From the NCBI GenBank assembly GCA_001692895.1, contig KV748179.1:372001-436000 (forward strand): 64,000 nt of DNA. The letters run 5' to 3'. The stretch comes from Cenococcum geophilum 1.58 (taxonomy: Eukaryota; Ascomycota; Dothideomycetes; Gloniales; Gloniaceae). The position numbers and the translations under genes were made by a program. Shown here in pieces: positions 48,091-61,670 of the stretch; the first letter of the stretch is position 1; every line of letters starts with the position of its first letter. The notes below the pieces were generated by a model, which had not been told where the DNA came from, ran no database searches, and saw nothing but the letters and a program-made list of their open reading frames with translations.

Positions 48091-51000
48091 ATAGCCAGTC
48101 CTACTATGGGTCTAGTAAATACTTAGCCTATATACAGTAGCCCCTTTATATAGGCCCTTAGTAATTAAGGCGCCTACTTCTCTTATAGCTAGAAGGGCTA
48201 TATTTTAAAAAACTATAAGGGTTATTTTGGCCCTTACTCAGCTGCATCGCCTAGGGGCTCTTAGGGGTTGCCAAGGCTAGCCTTTAGCTAGTCCTTAGCA
48301 CCTCCTTATAAGCTCCTCAGGCTTACAGCCCTTTCCCTCCTCATCGGTTTGTCTCTATACTCAGGCTATTACCTACCCTCATTACCATATCGTCCTCTTC
48401 CATCGACTCTCCTAGTGACTCATGCTCGGCTTGCCTACTCCCTACCGTATACCCTAGCAATACTGCCTTATAAAAACTACCTAATAAATATAAAAGGGGA
48501 TAAAGTTTTATTAATCTAGGAGGATAGTATAGAGTTAGAAAAAGAGGAACCTTAGAGAAAGACTCCTCTCTAGGGTTAAAAGGGATTAATATATTATATA
48601 TTAATCTAGGTTAGGTAGTTAGCAGAAGAAGCTATACTATCCCTTATACTTTATTCTATAATAGATATTAAGTTTTAACCTCTACTTTAGCTAACTCTAA
48701 AGTAAATACCTTTACCTTAATAGCTATCCAATATGCTATAAAGCTGGCTAACTTTTTAAATATACCTCTTAAAGAACTGCCTAAACTAATTCCTATTTAT
48801 AGGTATAATGGATAAATAGGGCTACCCATTACAACTATTTTATAAATTTATCTTTATATTAACGGATAAAAGTAATATAACGTCCCCTTCCTTATTACGG
48901 ACCTAGGAAGCTATAATATAATTTTAAGGAGAAAATAGCTAGCCTATTTAGGCTTATAGCTTAATATACGGAGTAGACGGCTTATTTAGCCCAAAACCCT
49001 ACCCCTAACTCCTTCCTATATAAAAGAAATTAGTATTATAATAAAAAACCTTATATAGTCCTAGATTAATACTATTTACTAGGCTAATACTATATATAGG
49101 GACTAGGCCTTTAAGACAGATATACAGCTTAATCCGCAACGGATTTATATACTACGCCGTCCCCAGACTACCTATATTACGCTACCAGCATTAAAGACCT
49201 AGAAAGTTAATAGTAACTTAAAAAAGCCCCCTATAGAGAGCTTAGGCCCTATATAGCTACAAAGAATAGTAAGGAATATTAGACGCTATACTAAACTAAT
49301 AAATTAGAGGAATAACTTACGCAAGATAGAATAGGAGCTAAGAAAGATTATAAACCCTAAACTGTAAAATACGGTCCGGTAAATAGCTATAAGGAAACCG
49401 ATAGACCTCCCACTAGTTAATATCTACTATATTAGCGCTATAGGATTATACTAAAACTTATTCTAGCCTAATACTATTACTTTTACAACTAGCTTATACA
49501 AAATTAAATAAAAACTTAAAGAAAAAAAAGTAAACTTAGCGGATAAAAGGGCAAGCTTATAAATAAGGAGCTAGTAGAATAGAAACTACCCTATTAATAT
49601 TAGAAGTTTAAGAACGTATTCTCTAAGGCAGCATCTAATAGACTCCCGCCTTACTAACCGTATAACTATAAAATTAAGATTAAGCTAGATAAGGAAAACA
49701 CTCTTAGCTTTAGCCCCCTTTACTAGCAGTTTACTACTAAATTATAGGCTATAAAGCAGCACCTTATTAATAACCTAAATAAGGGGTTTATTAAGCCTAG
49801 CTAAGCCCCTTTTAACTCACCTATTCTTTTTACTAAAAAGCTAAATAGAGGACTCTGTTTTTATATTAATTATTATAAGCTAAATAATATAACCCATAAG
49901 GACCGCTATCCACTACCCCTACTTAATAAGACACTAGCCTAAATAAGCAAAGCTAAGGTCTTTATAAAGCTTAATATCTACTAGGCCTTCTACTAAATTA
50001 AAATAAACCTTAGCTTAAAGGATTTTATTATATTTTAAATCCGTTATATAATATATAATTATAAAGTACTACCTTTTAGGCTAACTAACGGACTAGCTAT
50101 ATACTAGCAGTATATAAACGATATACTTTTTAACTACCTTAACGACTTCTATACGGCTTACCTAGATAATATTATAATCTACTCTAAAAATAAGCTAGAA
50201 TATAAAGAGCACGTCTATAAAGTCCTCTAACGGCTCTATAAGGCTAGCCTCTAGGCCAATATTAAGAAGCTAGAGTTTAGTATTAAACGTATAAAGTACC
50301 TAGGGTTTATAATTAGTATAGATAGAATTAAGACTAACTTAGAAAAAACGGCTGTAATTACCTAGTAGGCACCCTTACAGACCGTAAGGAGGGTATAATT
50401 ATTTCTAGGTTTCTATAACTTCTACTAACGCATTATTAAAGACTATAGTAAGATTACTAGGCCTTTTAACTGCCTTACTCGAAAATATTAGCCCTTTTAC
50501 TTTAATACCGTATATAGGCAGGCTTTTAATAAGCTTAAGAAACGACTGGTCTCCGCTTCCTTACTTATCTACTTTAACTTAAAACGGCCCTTAATACTAA
50601 AAACCGACGCCTTAGACGGCGTTATAGCTAGCATTTATTCCCAGAAGCAGACGGATAGAGAATAGTACCCTATTACTTACTATTTAAAGACTATAGTAGA
50701 TACTAAGCTAAACTACCTAGTTTATAATAAAGAAATACTAGCTATTATCTTTAGCTTCTAGCACTAGCGAGTATAGTTAGAAGAGACCCCTAAGCCTATC
50801 TAGGTAGTTTCCAATTATAAGGCCTTAAAATATTTTATAATAATAAAGGCCCTTATAGTATGGCAGGCGCGCTAGGCAGATACCCTATTTTAGTTTAACT
50901 TTCTAATTATATATAGGCTAGGCGCTATTAACTATACGGATATACTTATAAGATATAAATAAGACCTAAATAAATAGGTAGCTGTAAAGACCTTATTATA

Positions 51001-52811
51001 AAGCTAGACAATACTATAGCTAAAGTACCTTAATCCTTAGATATGGGCAGAACTAAGTATAGGATCTTTAGAAGCTAAGATATACCTTATAAACTCTACG
51101 GAACTTAACCTTATTAATAAACTACTATAGGTAAACCGTGTGGCCCCTTCTCTATAGGAGTACCGTAAAAAGGCAAAAGATACTACTAGCCTATAGTCCC
51201 TTAAAAATAGACTGCTTAAGTATTAGGTATAGCTAGTAGTGGTAAAAGAACAAAATTTATGGACTTAACTTATCGCTAAAGCATATAACTAGGTCTCTAC
51301 GGCCTATCCTAGAAAAAATAAGACCTATAAAATTATTGGCGACCATTACTACTGGCCCAGAATGGCTATAGATATTAACCATTATGTATAGAACTGAAAC
51401 GGTTACTATAGGTCTATAATTCCACGAGATAAGACCCTAAGATTATTAAAACCCCTTCTAATACCAGAACGCCCTTAATAGTATATCTCTATAGATTTTT
51501 ATAAACTACCTATAAACCGTAACGGATACGATATAGTTATAATTTTAATTAACTACTTTAGCAAGCGCCTGTTCTTAATTCCCTATTATAAGAATATTAA
51601 TGCTAAAGAGGCGGCCTAACTATATATCTACTATGTCTACTAAATTTATAGACTATTAAATACTATCGTCTCTAATTACGGGCTATAGTTTATATTAGCC
51701 TTTTAGAACAAGCTTACCTAAATCCTAGGCATTAATCTAAAGCTTTCTGTAGTATATTACCCCTAAATAGACGGTTAGACGGAGATTATAAACTAATACC
51801 TAGATTAGAGGCTTTGGCCCTTTATTAACTACTTCTAAGATAACTAGGCCAAACTGCTACTCCTTATAGACTATACCCAGGCAACTCTACCCTATAACTC
51901 TCCTAGATTTACCTCTATTTAATTAGAAATAGGCTACTTACCCTATACTAGCTTTAACTGGGAAAGGCTAAAAGGACCCTAAAATATACGCGAAAAACTA
52001 TCTTATAAGGAAGCTTAGCAATACACTAAGCGCTTAAAAGAAGCCTAGACGGTAGCCTATATAAATTTAAAAAAGGCTTAGAAATTAATAAATTAGTAAA
52101 TAAATAAGTATAGGCGCGAGCCTAACTTTACTATAGGTAATATGGTTTAGGTTATAATAAAGAACTAAAAGACGGGACAACTTAGCTATAAGCTAAACTA
52201 TTAGATAGCAGGACCGTATAAGGTTCTTAAAAAGAGAGGTAACTCGTACAGGGTAGAGCTCCTAGGTTTAATAAAGGGTTACCCCGTTTTCTCACCGGAT
52301 AAGCTATATAAAGCCGCGGACAACCTATTACCCAGATAAAAGAATAAACCCCCCCTGCTAATTTAAGTTAATGGCGACAACGAATAGGAAATTAAAGAAA
52401 TACTAGCCTATAGACTAGTAAGGAGAACGCTAAAATACCGCGTTAGTTGAAAAGGCTATAACTTAAATCCTACTTGGTACCCTATATAGAACTTTATTAG
52501 CAGTCCCTATAAGCTTTAAAATTTTTATAGCTGTTACCCCAATAAACCAGGACCCTTAAAGTACCTAGATAAGTAAATAGAGTATTAGTATAGTAAAGAT
52601 AATAGGCTACTAAAAGAATATAAAGATAAGAACGCCTTATAGGAGTAATACGAATATATAAAGCCTAAGGGCAGGCTTTACTAAGGGGGGGGGGGGGGTA
52701 ATATTACGGTATTGGCAGGAAATAGTAGAACTTAGTTAGCAGAACTTAGCAGAACTTTACACTAGCAAGTTGCTACAGATTACCGCATATTATAGTTACA
52801 TAACGCGAAGA

Positions 52812-55800
52812 TATAAGAGGCTAGCTTAACCGGAACGTATGATTATCTAATTAACAGTATTACCGGTAAGTAGAAGGTAAGTTAAAGGTAAATAAAAGGT
52901 AAGTTAAAGGTAGAATAAGTTATACGTATTAAAGGACAAATGCTTCTAACCACTTCTATTTAGAGACTAATCGCTAGTTCTTCTTTAGAGGAGAACTAGC
53001 TCCCTATATAATCTTTTTAAGACGCTAGTAAAACCCTTTACCCCTTATCTGTCTAACCGTGTCTTCTAGAACGTAGATGGAATATAGGTAAGACCTCCTT
53101 CTGGAATATAGATAAGACCTCCTTCTAGAATATAGATAAGACCTCCTTCTGTCTTATCTAATATGTACCTTCTAGGGAATTCCGTTATAATTGCCTCCCC
53201 TTTAAGGGTTTTAGTCCTCTAAGACTTCGCCTCTATTAAGCTTTTATAGAGTTTTGGCTAAAACTACTAGGGAAATTCTTAGTAGAAAGGTATTTTATAA
53301 TGCGGCTTATAGCTAGTTCTTTACTAGTGTGGAACCTTACTTTATCCTTAGTTCCTCTACTCTTTTCCCACTATAGTTCCCTATAATGCCTTTATAATGG
53401 AACTAAAATAATAATAATAAAAATTAGATAGGATTCACCTTTCTTATTATAAGAGTTTATTATAAGTTAATCTGGAGGTTATCCTATGTAACGCGTTTAT
53501 AAGCTACTATCCCTATTTACCTAAAATAGATTCTGATAATAATGTCTTTATTTTAATTTTCTTCCAGTTTATAAGCTATCGCCTCTTACGCGTCTTTTTA
53601 TTAATAACACTATTTATCTTATCTTTTAGCAGACTATTTCCTTTATATCTTTGCTTTTAGCTTCCATGTCTCTAGCTATTCTTTTATAGCTGCTTTATTC
53701 TCTTCTTATAACACGTCTATAAGTAATAGGATCCCTACCTTATCTTCTTATAACAATACTAACTTCTTAGAGTATTCTCTTATAATAGCTCATGGTCCCT
53801 AGACCGGCGGCAGTATTATTAATCTCCCGGTAACGCCCTAGACAGCATCTATTACTTTTACGGCAGTTTCCCTAAAATATTATTGTTGCTATATTTATGC
53901 TCTTACATAGGATCTTTTCTACGTCTGTAAGATGCCTTACTCCGGCAAAAATAAATCTAAGTACTCCTATTGTCGTAGTAGGAGAAAGACCTACGTTCTA
54001 GTATTTCCTATTCCGTCCTATTCTAGATTTCGCTAATTATGCTAAATCCCCGCTATCTATGCGTATAAGACTTATAGGCTCTAACACGCCATCTAAGATT
54101 TCCGCTAATATCCTAATAGTAACAGGTAGGGACAGAAGGTGTCTTCCCTCGCTTATAGACTCTTTAATTCTATAAGGGTTTCTACTGCTATAGAGACGCA
54201 ACGTTCTTAGATATATAGTGTCTAGGAGCGCATATACGAACAGCTCGTCCTCATTAATAATAACATTCGTACTCTTATGCGGGCTACTTTAGCTAGGTAA
54301 GTTTCTCTAGTGACTTGCTTAGGAACTATACTAACTTCTTTAGCTAATATCTCTCTAATCCCTGCTTGGACGCTAATTTAGAACCTAGGGATACTAAGGA
54401 TAGTAATAAAGGTTAAAATAAACGTTCTCCTCGCCAGTCTCCCGCCTGTGCTGGTCCTTTTAGTACCCGTTATTCTAAGAAGAATATTAGTGGAAGTGCT
54501 AATGCTTCTAGGGATAGAGGAGCCAATAATACCGTTAATAATGACGTTAAGATAGAAGAGGAGGCTCCTATTACTACTATTAGTGTTTAAGTTATTACCT
54601 AGCTCTTTCCTTCTTATAGAATAGCTTTATATAGTGCCTCTTAGGTGCCTCCAGAATGCCCTATTATTAGGAATTAACTTTATACTTTAGGGATNCCTTT
54701 ATTCTAANCTTTNGTNANAATCNATATAAACGNAGTNNACTACTATAATCCCNATATNTNATAAACGGGTAGTNTTCCTATAGGTGCCTTATAATTCCTT
54801 AAAATTTCTAATTCTTTATAGGCTGTCCTTTTACTCCTCTTTATACTATTAACTTTACTACGTATCTCTAGTGCCAGGCCAGATACTCTTCTTTTATCCT
54901 TAGGGGATCTTGCTAAATCCCTAAGGCCACTTCTTATAGTGCTACTACTTTTTCTTATAAAGCGTCTTCTTTAAATAGTATCCCTAGTAGTTCTCCTATA
55001 GATCCCTATAGGCTTCCTCTTATAGAATTCTAAAATCCCTATTATAATAATAAAATGTTTCCGTTCTTAATGCCTATACTTAATCCTATAGTTTTAATTT
55101 ACGGGGTCTTTCCTATTACTTTACCTATAGCATATCCAGAACCATTTCTAAGTCTTTACCTTTAGTTCTTAGGAAGGTTTTAATTACGGTGTTATATCCT
55201 AGCCAAAGGTACTCCTTAGGTTCCCAACTATTATACGCCTAGGAGTATTCTTCCTAATAAACTAAAAATTCGCGCTTCTTCTAGCGCTATCTTTAGTCTA
55301 AAATATCTTCTATATTCTATTCTAGTTCCCTATTAATTTCGCTAGGTAGGGGCGGTTCCGCACTATCTCTTCTCTAGTATAGCTCTAGTAAGGAAATATA
55401 AAATATAGGATATATTAAATAAGATTTCGGTAATTCTAATTTATAGGCTTAGTTTTCTTTAGTTTTTTTTAACTATCTTAAAGGGTCTAAGCTACTAGTA
55501 ATCCAGCTTCTTTTTAATGCGTTTTATTCGGATATTTTTTATAAATAGTAAGACTTTATCTCCTATCTCGAATTCTTTCAGCATATATTTTTTGTTATAG
55601 TACCTTTTTTATACGGCTTAGGCGTCTAGTAAGTACTTTTCAAGTTCCTCTTTGCAAATTCTTATTTGCTTAATTCTTTCGGATACTACTAATACCTCTT
55701 TTTTAGGAACGATGTCCTTAACATTCTAGGGGTTATTTACTTTTACCCCAAACAATGCTTTATAAGGGGTCATTTTTATACTACTATAGATGCTTATATT

Positions 55801-58800
55801 ATATACGTGCTGCGCTAGAGCTAACTATAATATCCAATTATCCTATTAATAATTGATATAGTAGCGGAGGTAGTGTTCTAATAACACATTTAGACGCTCT
55901 ATTTACCCATCTATTTACGGGTAAAAGGTAGTACTTATTCTTTACCGTATTTTTAATAAGAGATAGAATAAAGACTAAAATGCACTATTAAATACGGTGC
56001 CTTTATTAGATATAATTTCCCTTAGCGTGCTAAATAAAAGCTACCATTCTAAAAATAGGTCTGCCAGTTCTGCTACTGTAATTATTATTATAATAGTAAA
56101 GTATCCTAAAAACTTTATATACCTATTAACGATTACTAGGATAGTATTAGTAACCTCTCCAGTTCTTATCTTAGTAGGGGGTAAGCCTATAATAAAATCT
56201 ATTGTTAATTCTAATATAGGTCCCTACAGAATAGGAAGTACTAATAACTCGCTATATAGGCGATGCCTAAATATCTATATCCTTTAGCACGTATTACACC
56301 TTAATATATAGTCCTTAACCTCTTTAAACATTCCGTCCTAAAAGTATTTCCTTTAAATAGCCTTAAGGGTTCTATTAGCACTATAGTGACCCCTAAAAGG
56401 GTTGTTGTAAAAGACCTTTAGAATTTCGTCTTAAATCGCTTAGTCCTTTAGGATATATACAGCACCCTTAAAGCATAATAGACCCTTTTAGTCTTGCTAC
56501 TATAGCTTCTTAATAACTCCGGCTAAGTCGATCTTTACTATATCTTTCCACCTCTCCCTAAAGGCAAAGGCGTCCCTTTATTAAGCTTAAAGAAGAAGAT
56601 CTAAAAAGGTTTTATACAGATTACTTACTTCCGTTTTACCTGCCGCCATTATAAACTTAAGGTATAGCACAAGATGTTTTAAACCATTAGTGCTAGCAGA
56701 TTCTCCTACCGTTATATAGTATACCACACTACGGATAGGTATCTCGCCTATCCCCCTTAGATCCGAGAACTCGCAGCTAATACGCCGTTAAGTTAAAGGT
56801 GCCGTAATACCTCTAGCACATCCTACAGAATTCTCGCTAATTCTAGGGTACGCTAACTTTATAACGTCTACTTAGTTTATAACTTAGTCTATAACTATAT
56901 CCTACAGCTCTATAATTATATTACTTTATAGCTGTATTACTAGGACCTCTACCCTACTATAAAATTCTATAGTTCTAGGGAAAGAGTCTTCTTTCTTCCT
57001 AAGCAAATTTTGCAATATAGGGATTATTTCCCCTATACTATCCTAGATTCTCCCTATCTCGTAATCCAGACATCTTAATAACCTATTAGCAGGATTTATC
57101 TTTCCTAGGCAATATATAATCTCAAAATCATACTATAATAGTGCCTCTGCCTACCTAGCTTATTAACCGCTTAATACCTTTATAGTTATAAAGTATTCCA
57201 GGTTATTGTGGTCTATAAGGACTTTAATAGAATAATTACTTCCTATATAATAATATCGCCAGTGCTTTATTGCTATAATTATCGCAAGTAGCTCTTAGTC
57301 GTGCGTTATATAACGTTACTTTATAGGGGTTATTTTCCTTAACCAAAACACTACAGGATGCCATTTTCCGTCTTTTAATTAAGATATAATTGCCCCTAGG
57401 GCAAAGCTAGATATATCCGTTTTAAGGTATATATATAGCTTCTAGCAGAAGTATATTAGGATAGGCGCTAATATAAATAAATCCTTTAACCGGTCTATAG
57501 CCTATTTAGCAGCTTCCCCAAATATAAAGGGTCCTAACTTCCTACCATTCTTAGATCCTTTTAGTAGATTAGTAATTAAGAGTATTACTTATAAGTAATA
57601 AACAATAAACGTTTAATAGAAGTTCGCCGTACCTAAGAAAACCTATACTTCTCTAAATATTATAGGGTAGAGCTATTCCCTAATAGCGTCCACCCAACTT
57701 TTCTCTATTAACACTCCGTTAACGCTAATAATAAAGCCCAAAAAATTAATGCTAGTAGCATAGAACGTGCACTTTTTTAGGTTTATATAGAGCTTATATT
57801 CCCGCAGTCTTTCTAGTACTATTTATACGTGGTGCGTATATGCTTCGTAGTTATTAAAGTAGACTATAATATTATTAAGGTAAACCATATATATCGTGTC
57901 TAATAGGCCTAATAATGCCTTATTAATATAGGCCTAAAATATTACTAATGCGTTAGTAAGCCTAAATGGCATTACTAGGTATTTAAAGTGGCCGTACCAT
58001 ATTTAAAACGCCGTTTTCTACTTATCGCCGGCTTTAATCCGGATTTAATAGTATACATCTTTTAAATCTAATTTCGTAAATATCTTTACGCCTAATAGCC
58101 TATTAATAAGCTCCCCTATTAAGGGTAACGGGTAGCAATTCTTTATAGTAATCTTATTTAGCGCCTAATAGTCAATATAGAGGCGAAGGGTCCCGTCCTT
58201 CTTAGGTATAAATATAATTGGCGCCCCTGCCAGGCTTATAGAGGGCCAAATCTATCCTCTCTAAAGATTGTCCACTATATATTAATATAGTACCACTAGC
58301 TTATTTTTTAATAGGTTATACAGCGGTCTAAAAGGAGGTTGTTTATCCCCTATATCTATCTCATACTTAACTAACATAGGGTTAGGTAAGGTTTATGCAG
58401 CCTCTTTACTAAAAATATCCTCTAAGTCCGCATATTCCTATAGAATCTCTAGTTCCTTAACTACATATAGCCGGACATCCGAAAATAAATATCCTATGTC
58501 CCCGTTCTTAGTGTTAAGAGTGGCATATATAGTATATGCCCACCCTTCTTCTTACACATAGTTTAAGAAAGTCTCTTAATCTTTAACTATAATACGCGGT
58601 TAAGACTTCCGATGTTAATACAAGGCTAAAGGCCAATTAATGTCCGGATTAACTTGGCGAAGCCATAGGTATCCTAAAACAAGGTCATACCCCTTAATTT
58701 CTACGGCATAGAAGCGCATCTCCTACATATCCCATAGACTATCGCGGTCCTAGCTGGCCACGGAAAAAGCCTATTCCCCGTAGTATAAAATCCAGTGGCC

Positions 58801-60599
58801 TTTAATGCTTTAAATGGTGCGCACCTATAAGCCGCTACGGTCCAAATCTAATTCTTTTACTAGTAATTAAGAAATAAACCCTATACTCGCGCCGCTGTCT
58901 ATAAGGCAGTCTCACGTTACCCATTTATTATTAACTTAAATAGAGATAGAAATAACTATACGGTAGTTTACTCCCTCCTTCTCTTACTAGCCTAGTGTAA
59001 GGGAGTAAAAATCTACTAGGCTATCTCTTTTCCTAATTAGGCCGACTCTTACTTCTTCTACCAGCAGATACGGCTTATATGGCCCTTCTTGCCGCAGTTA
59101 TAACAGGTACATATCTCCTAGTTCCCCTCCTACGGATTAGGTCTCTGCCTATTATTATTTTAGGGTTAACCAGCGTTGCTCTAGGGCTATAAGGCCTACT
59201 CGCGTTATTCTTCCGCAGAGCGGTTAGGTCGGAATCTACCCCTGTTATTAAAGCTAGGTCTAGTCCTACGCTCTTTATCGTTAGCGTCTCATTCCTTTTA
59301 CTTGCCTAGATAGTCTCTTTTAGCACTCTTAATCCAAGTAGCTTTAGAAATAAGCTTTTCTTAAGAGGTAGGAATTTCGCCTTTTTCTTATATAGCCTGT
59401 TAAATCTTAGGTCATAGCTTAGCGAGTAGCTGGTGAAGTTATATAGCGTTATCCCACAGATCTAAGTAGGGTATATTATCTTCTAGTTCTTCTAAGTAGT
59501 TTATAAACTAGACCACAGTCTAACCATCCCGCTGTTTGGCGTTGTGGTATCGCTAGTTATAGTCCATCCCTTAATTAGTAGGGTCTTAGACCTAATTAAC
59601 CAACTAGGTCCTAAGTTCGCTAAATTTAAGGGGTATAGTAAGTTTCTTCTTGTAGCGTGTCTATAAACTCTTAACAGTGCTACGCAGGAAGGTAGAAGCA
59701 ATTAGTGTCTAATTATACTCGTTAGAGTAACGTTTCGGATCTAGCCGAAACTTGGTTTCGTATTATTGGATAAAATAATTGCAGTTCCAAAGACTATTAC
59801 TATAGTACTTATTAGGTTCCTTTATGCGGAATTTAGGTTTTTCTAACGTTATAGCATAGTGTGGCGTTACCCCTTTAAGTCCGCTTCGTGTCTGGGGTGT
59901 CTATACTTCCCCTAATTATCCTTGCAATTATTCTTAGTAGTCTTAATATACTTATCTTAATTATATCTCTAACTCCTTTATTTTTTATAGGGTCTCGTAT
60001 AGCGACCGCTCTAATAACTTCCCAGCGGTAATCGTTCCTAAGGGTCTCGCAAGGTTAGACGGACCAGCCGTGGCTTCTTCGTAGGAAGAGGGAATGCGCT
60101 CCTCTAGGGAGACTCTTTAAGCCTCTTACAGTAAGGGCGTTGCTTTGTGGGGTATAGGAGTATAGTTTATTATCGTTAATTAATAGCCATACGTTCCTAA
60201 CGGATTGTAAGTGATTAGAATTATAAGAGGCTAGCCTAACCGGAACGTATAATTATCTAATCGACAGTGTTACCAGTAAGTAAAAGGTAAGTTAAAGGTA
60301 AATAGAAGGTAAGTTAAAGGTAGAATAAGTTTTATGTATTAAAGGACAAATGCTTCTAACCACTNCTATTTAGAGACTAATCGCTAGTTCTTCTCTAGAG
60401 GAGAACCAGCTCCCTATATAATCTTTCTAAAACGCTAGTAAAACCCTTTACCCCTTATCTGTCTAACTGTGTCTTCTAGAACGTAGATAAAATATAGGTA
60501 AGACCTCCTTCTGGAATATAGATGAGACCTCCTTCTAGAACATAAATAAGACCTCCTTCTATCTCATCTAATATATACCTTCTAGGGAATTCCGTTATA
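52812..60599 (-). mobile_element. Gypsy-type LTR retrotransposon fossil C, inside the 3' LTR of A
   Basis: Full-length, 7.8 kb, minus strand. The LTRs are 378 bp each (52812-53189 and 60222-60599) with a perfect duplication, gaaga. The LTRs hold short internal repeats (AGACCTCCTTCT and AAGGTAAGTTAAAGGTA). Parts from the 5' side: gag with a zinc knuckle near 59070-59115, protease (about 58500-58950), reverse transcriptase (about 57700-58300), RNase H (about 57150-57450) and integrase (about 55600-56800). It differs from the A/B family in LTR sequence and size. Broken many times. It is the innermost layer on this side of the nest. Confidence 0.9.
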
Positions 60600-60750
60600 G
60601 AAGATCTTATAAAACATTAAGCGGCGCTGCTCTTCTTCTCCTTTTTTTTCCCTAGCTTTAGATCCTTGTTTATAGATAATCTAACTATATAGGCTTACGC
60701 GTCCCTTATATTATGCTTGTGCCTCGATTAACTAAGTCGCTAATAATAAT

Positions 60751-60953
60751 AGGGGGTAGTTTTATTTTCTTTAGTTCTTTATATAAGCTAAAGACAGTTT
60801 ATCTACTTCTTTTATATCTTTATCTTTTCTAAATAGGCATAGAAAAGGTAGGGAAGAATGAGTGGAATAAGTAGATAAGGTAGATAAGAATTTGTTATTA
60901 CTTATCTCTATAAAAGGCTTTGTTTTAGGCTTTATAGCCTTTACCTTTAGCAT
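60751..60953 (-). pseudogene. outer LINE ORF1, start piece
   Basis: An open stretch starting at Met 60953 (MLKVKAIKPKTKPFIEIS), equivalent in position and character to the ORF1 start of the short LINE (MPRPNRLKKKKP..IEIS). It is cut at 60750 by the 3' end of Gypsy-A. Upstream, 60954-61622 is the LINE leader, which matches 38494-38874 most clearly from about 61395 to 61613. Confidence 0.65.
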
Positions 60954-61670
60954 TTTATATTATATAGCTTATAGCTTATATAGGGGGGGTTCCTAGTTTT
61001 TTTAGTAGATAATAACCTCCTTAGGTCTCTTATCTCCTAGTATAGAGGTAAAAAACTAAGTATAAAGCCTTCCTAGTTTTTACTATTCTTCTATATCCTT
61101 TTTCCTTACTAACCCTACTAGAGAGCTTCTGGGGAAATTAAACTAAAAGGTAGTAGAAAAACCAGATAAAAAGACTATAGTAGTTATTTTCTTCTCTATT
61201 AGAAGTAGAAAAAACTATTAAAAAAAAGGACTGAGTAGGCTTTTACTAGCAGAAAAGCCCAAAAAGGCAATCCTTCTCTTACTAAAGAAAATCTGACTAA
61301 AGGAGATATAGAAAAATACCTACACCCCTATTTTATTAGGCTTTTACCTTTTATAGAAGAAAAACCTAGGAAGGGTCTATATTTTAATGTTTTGGTATTT
61401 CTACCCCTGCCTCGCTTATAAGCTAGGACCACCCTTAAGAGAATTTTCTCTTAGGTAAAAGGGGGTAAAAAGGCAAATAAATCCACCTCTAGCTTGCTAG
61501 GCAGTTGGAATTAGGTCTTGAGAGTCGGAAAATCGGTTGTTTTTGATAGGAAGATGGGTATGCGTAAGTTTTGAAGTGCGGCGCCACCTTTTGGTAAGGT
61601 TGCATATGCGGTGAACTATTTTGCGTAGTGCACGTACCAACGGTCTCCCAAGGGTCTGATTTATGAGATA

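Larger units (their letters stand above)
40711..60745 (+). mobile_element. Gypsy-type LTR retrotransposon fossil A, hosting B and C
   Basis: 5' LTR 40711-40961; 3' LTR starts at 52702, is split by element C, and ends at 60745. The flanking duplication is acaat/ataat. Removing B and C leaves about 6.2 kb. Parts on the plus strand: gag (about 41290-42087, resuming after B), protease (about 48600-49000), reverse transcriptase (about 49600-50250), RNase H (about 50580-50900), integrase (about 51280-52000) and a chromodomain-like end (about 52400-52560). A G-run precedes the 3' LTR. It is related to Gypsy-1, most visibly in the integrase. Broken many times, RIP style. It interrupts the LINE ORF1. 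Confidence 0.9.
32618..61622 (-). mobile_element. Tad1-type LINE, spread over 29 kb by nested insertions
   Basis: The 3' end has an A-rich tail on the minus strand (T-run after 32617) and the 5' end is near 61622. A matching GCGTAGTGCAC at 32607-32617 and 61623-61633 is the target duplication. Pieces from 5' to 3': leader 61622-60954, ORF1 start 60953-60751, ORF1 remainder 40705-40070, ORF2 39990-38875, then 36712-36484, then 34689-32990, and the 3' UTR. Interruptions are Gypsy-A, an ORF1-only LINE and a pogo transposon. No apurinic endonuclease domain was recognised between ORF1 and the reverse transcriptase, so an internal deletion there is likely. Confidence 0.8.
31795..61668. mobile_element. 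TA-flanked inverted-repeat element, split by a LINE
   Basis: The left arm begins TCTTATAAATTAGACCC and runs through GTGCACTGCGCG and CTCCTTATTAAC; the complementary right arm lies partly at 32500-32617 and, after the LINE insertion, at 61634-61668, ending GGGTCTGATTTATGAGA. TA flanks both ends (31793-31794 and 61669-61670). Its own sequence is about 860 bp, with arms over 100 bp long. Tc1/mariner-type MITEs use TA targets, so that class is likely. Translations give no protein I recognise. Confidence 0.78.

Noticed and set aside
55997-56287. 96-codon plus-strand frame in Gypsy-C
   Set aside because: Antisense to the integrase region of that fossil and AT-rich; a chance opening.
1877-61670. 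A giant Starship-type element with cargo genes
   Set aside because: No DUF3435-type captain was recognised. The recombinases seen are a Crypton type and an XerD-like retroelement type, and the block dissolves into separately inserted elements with their own duplications.
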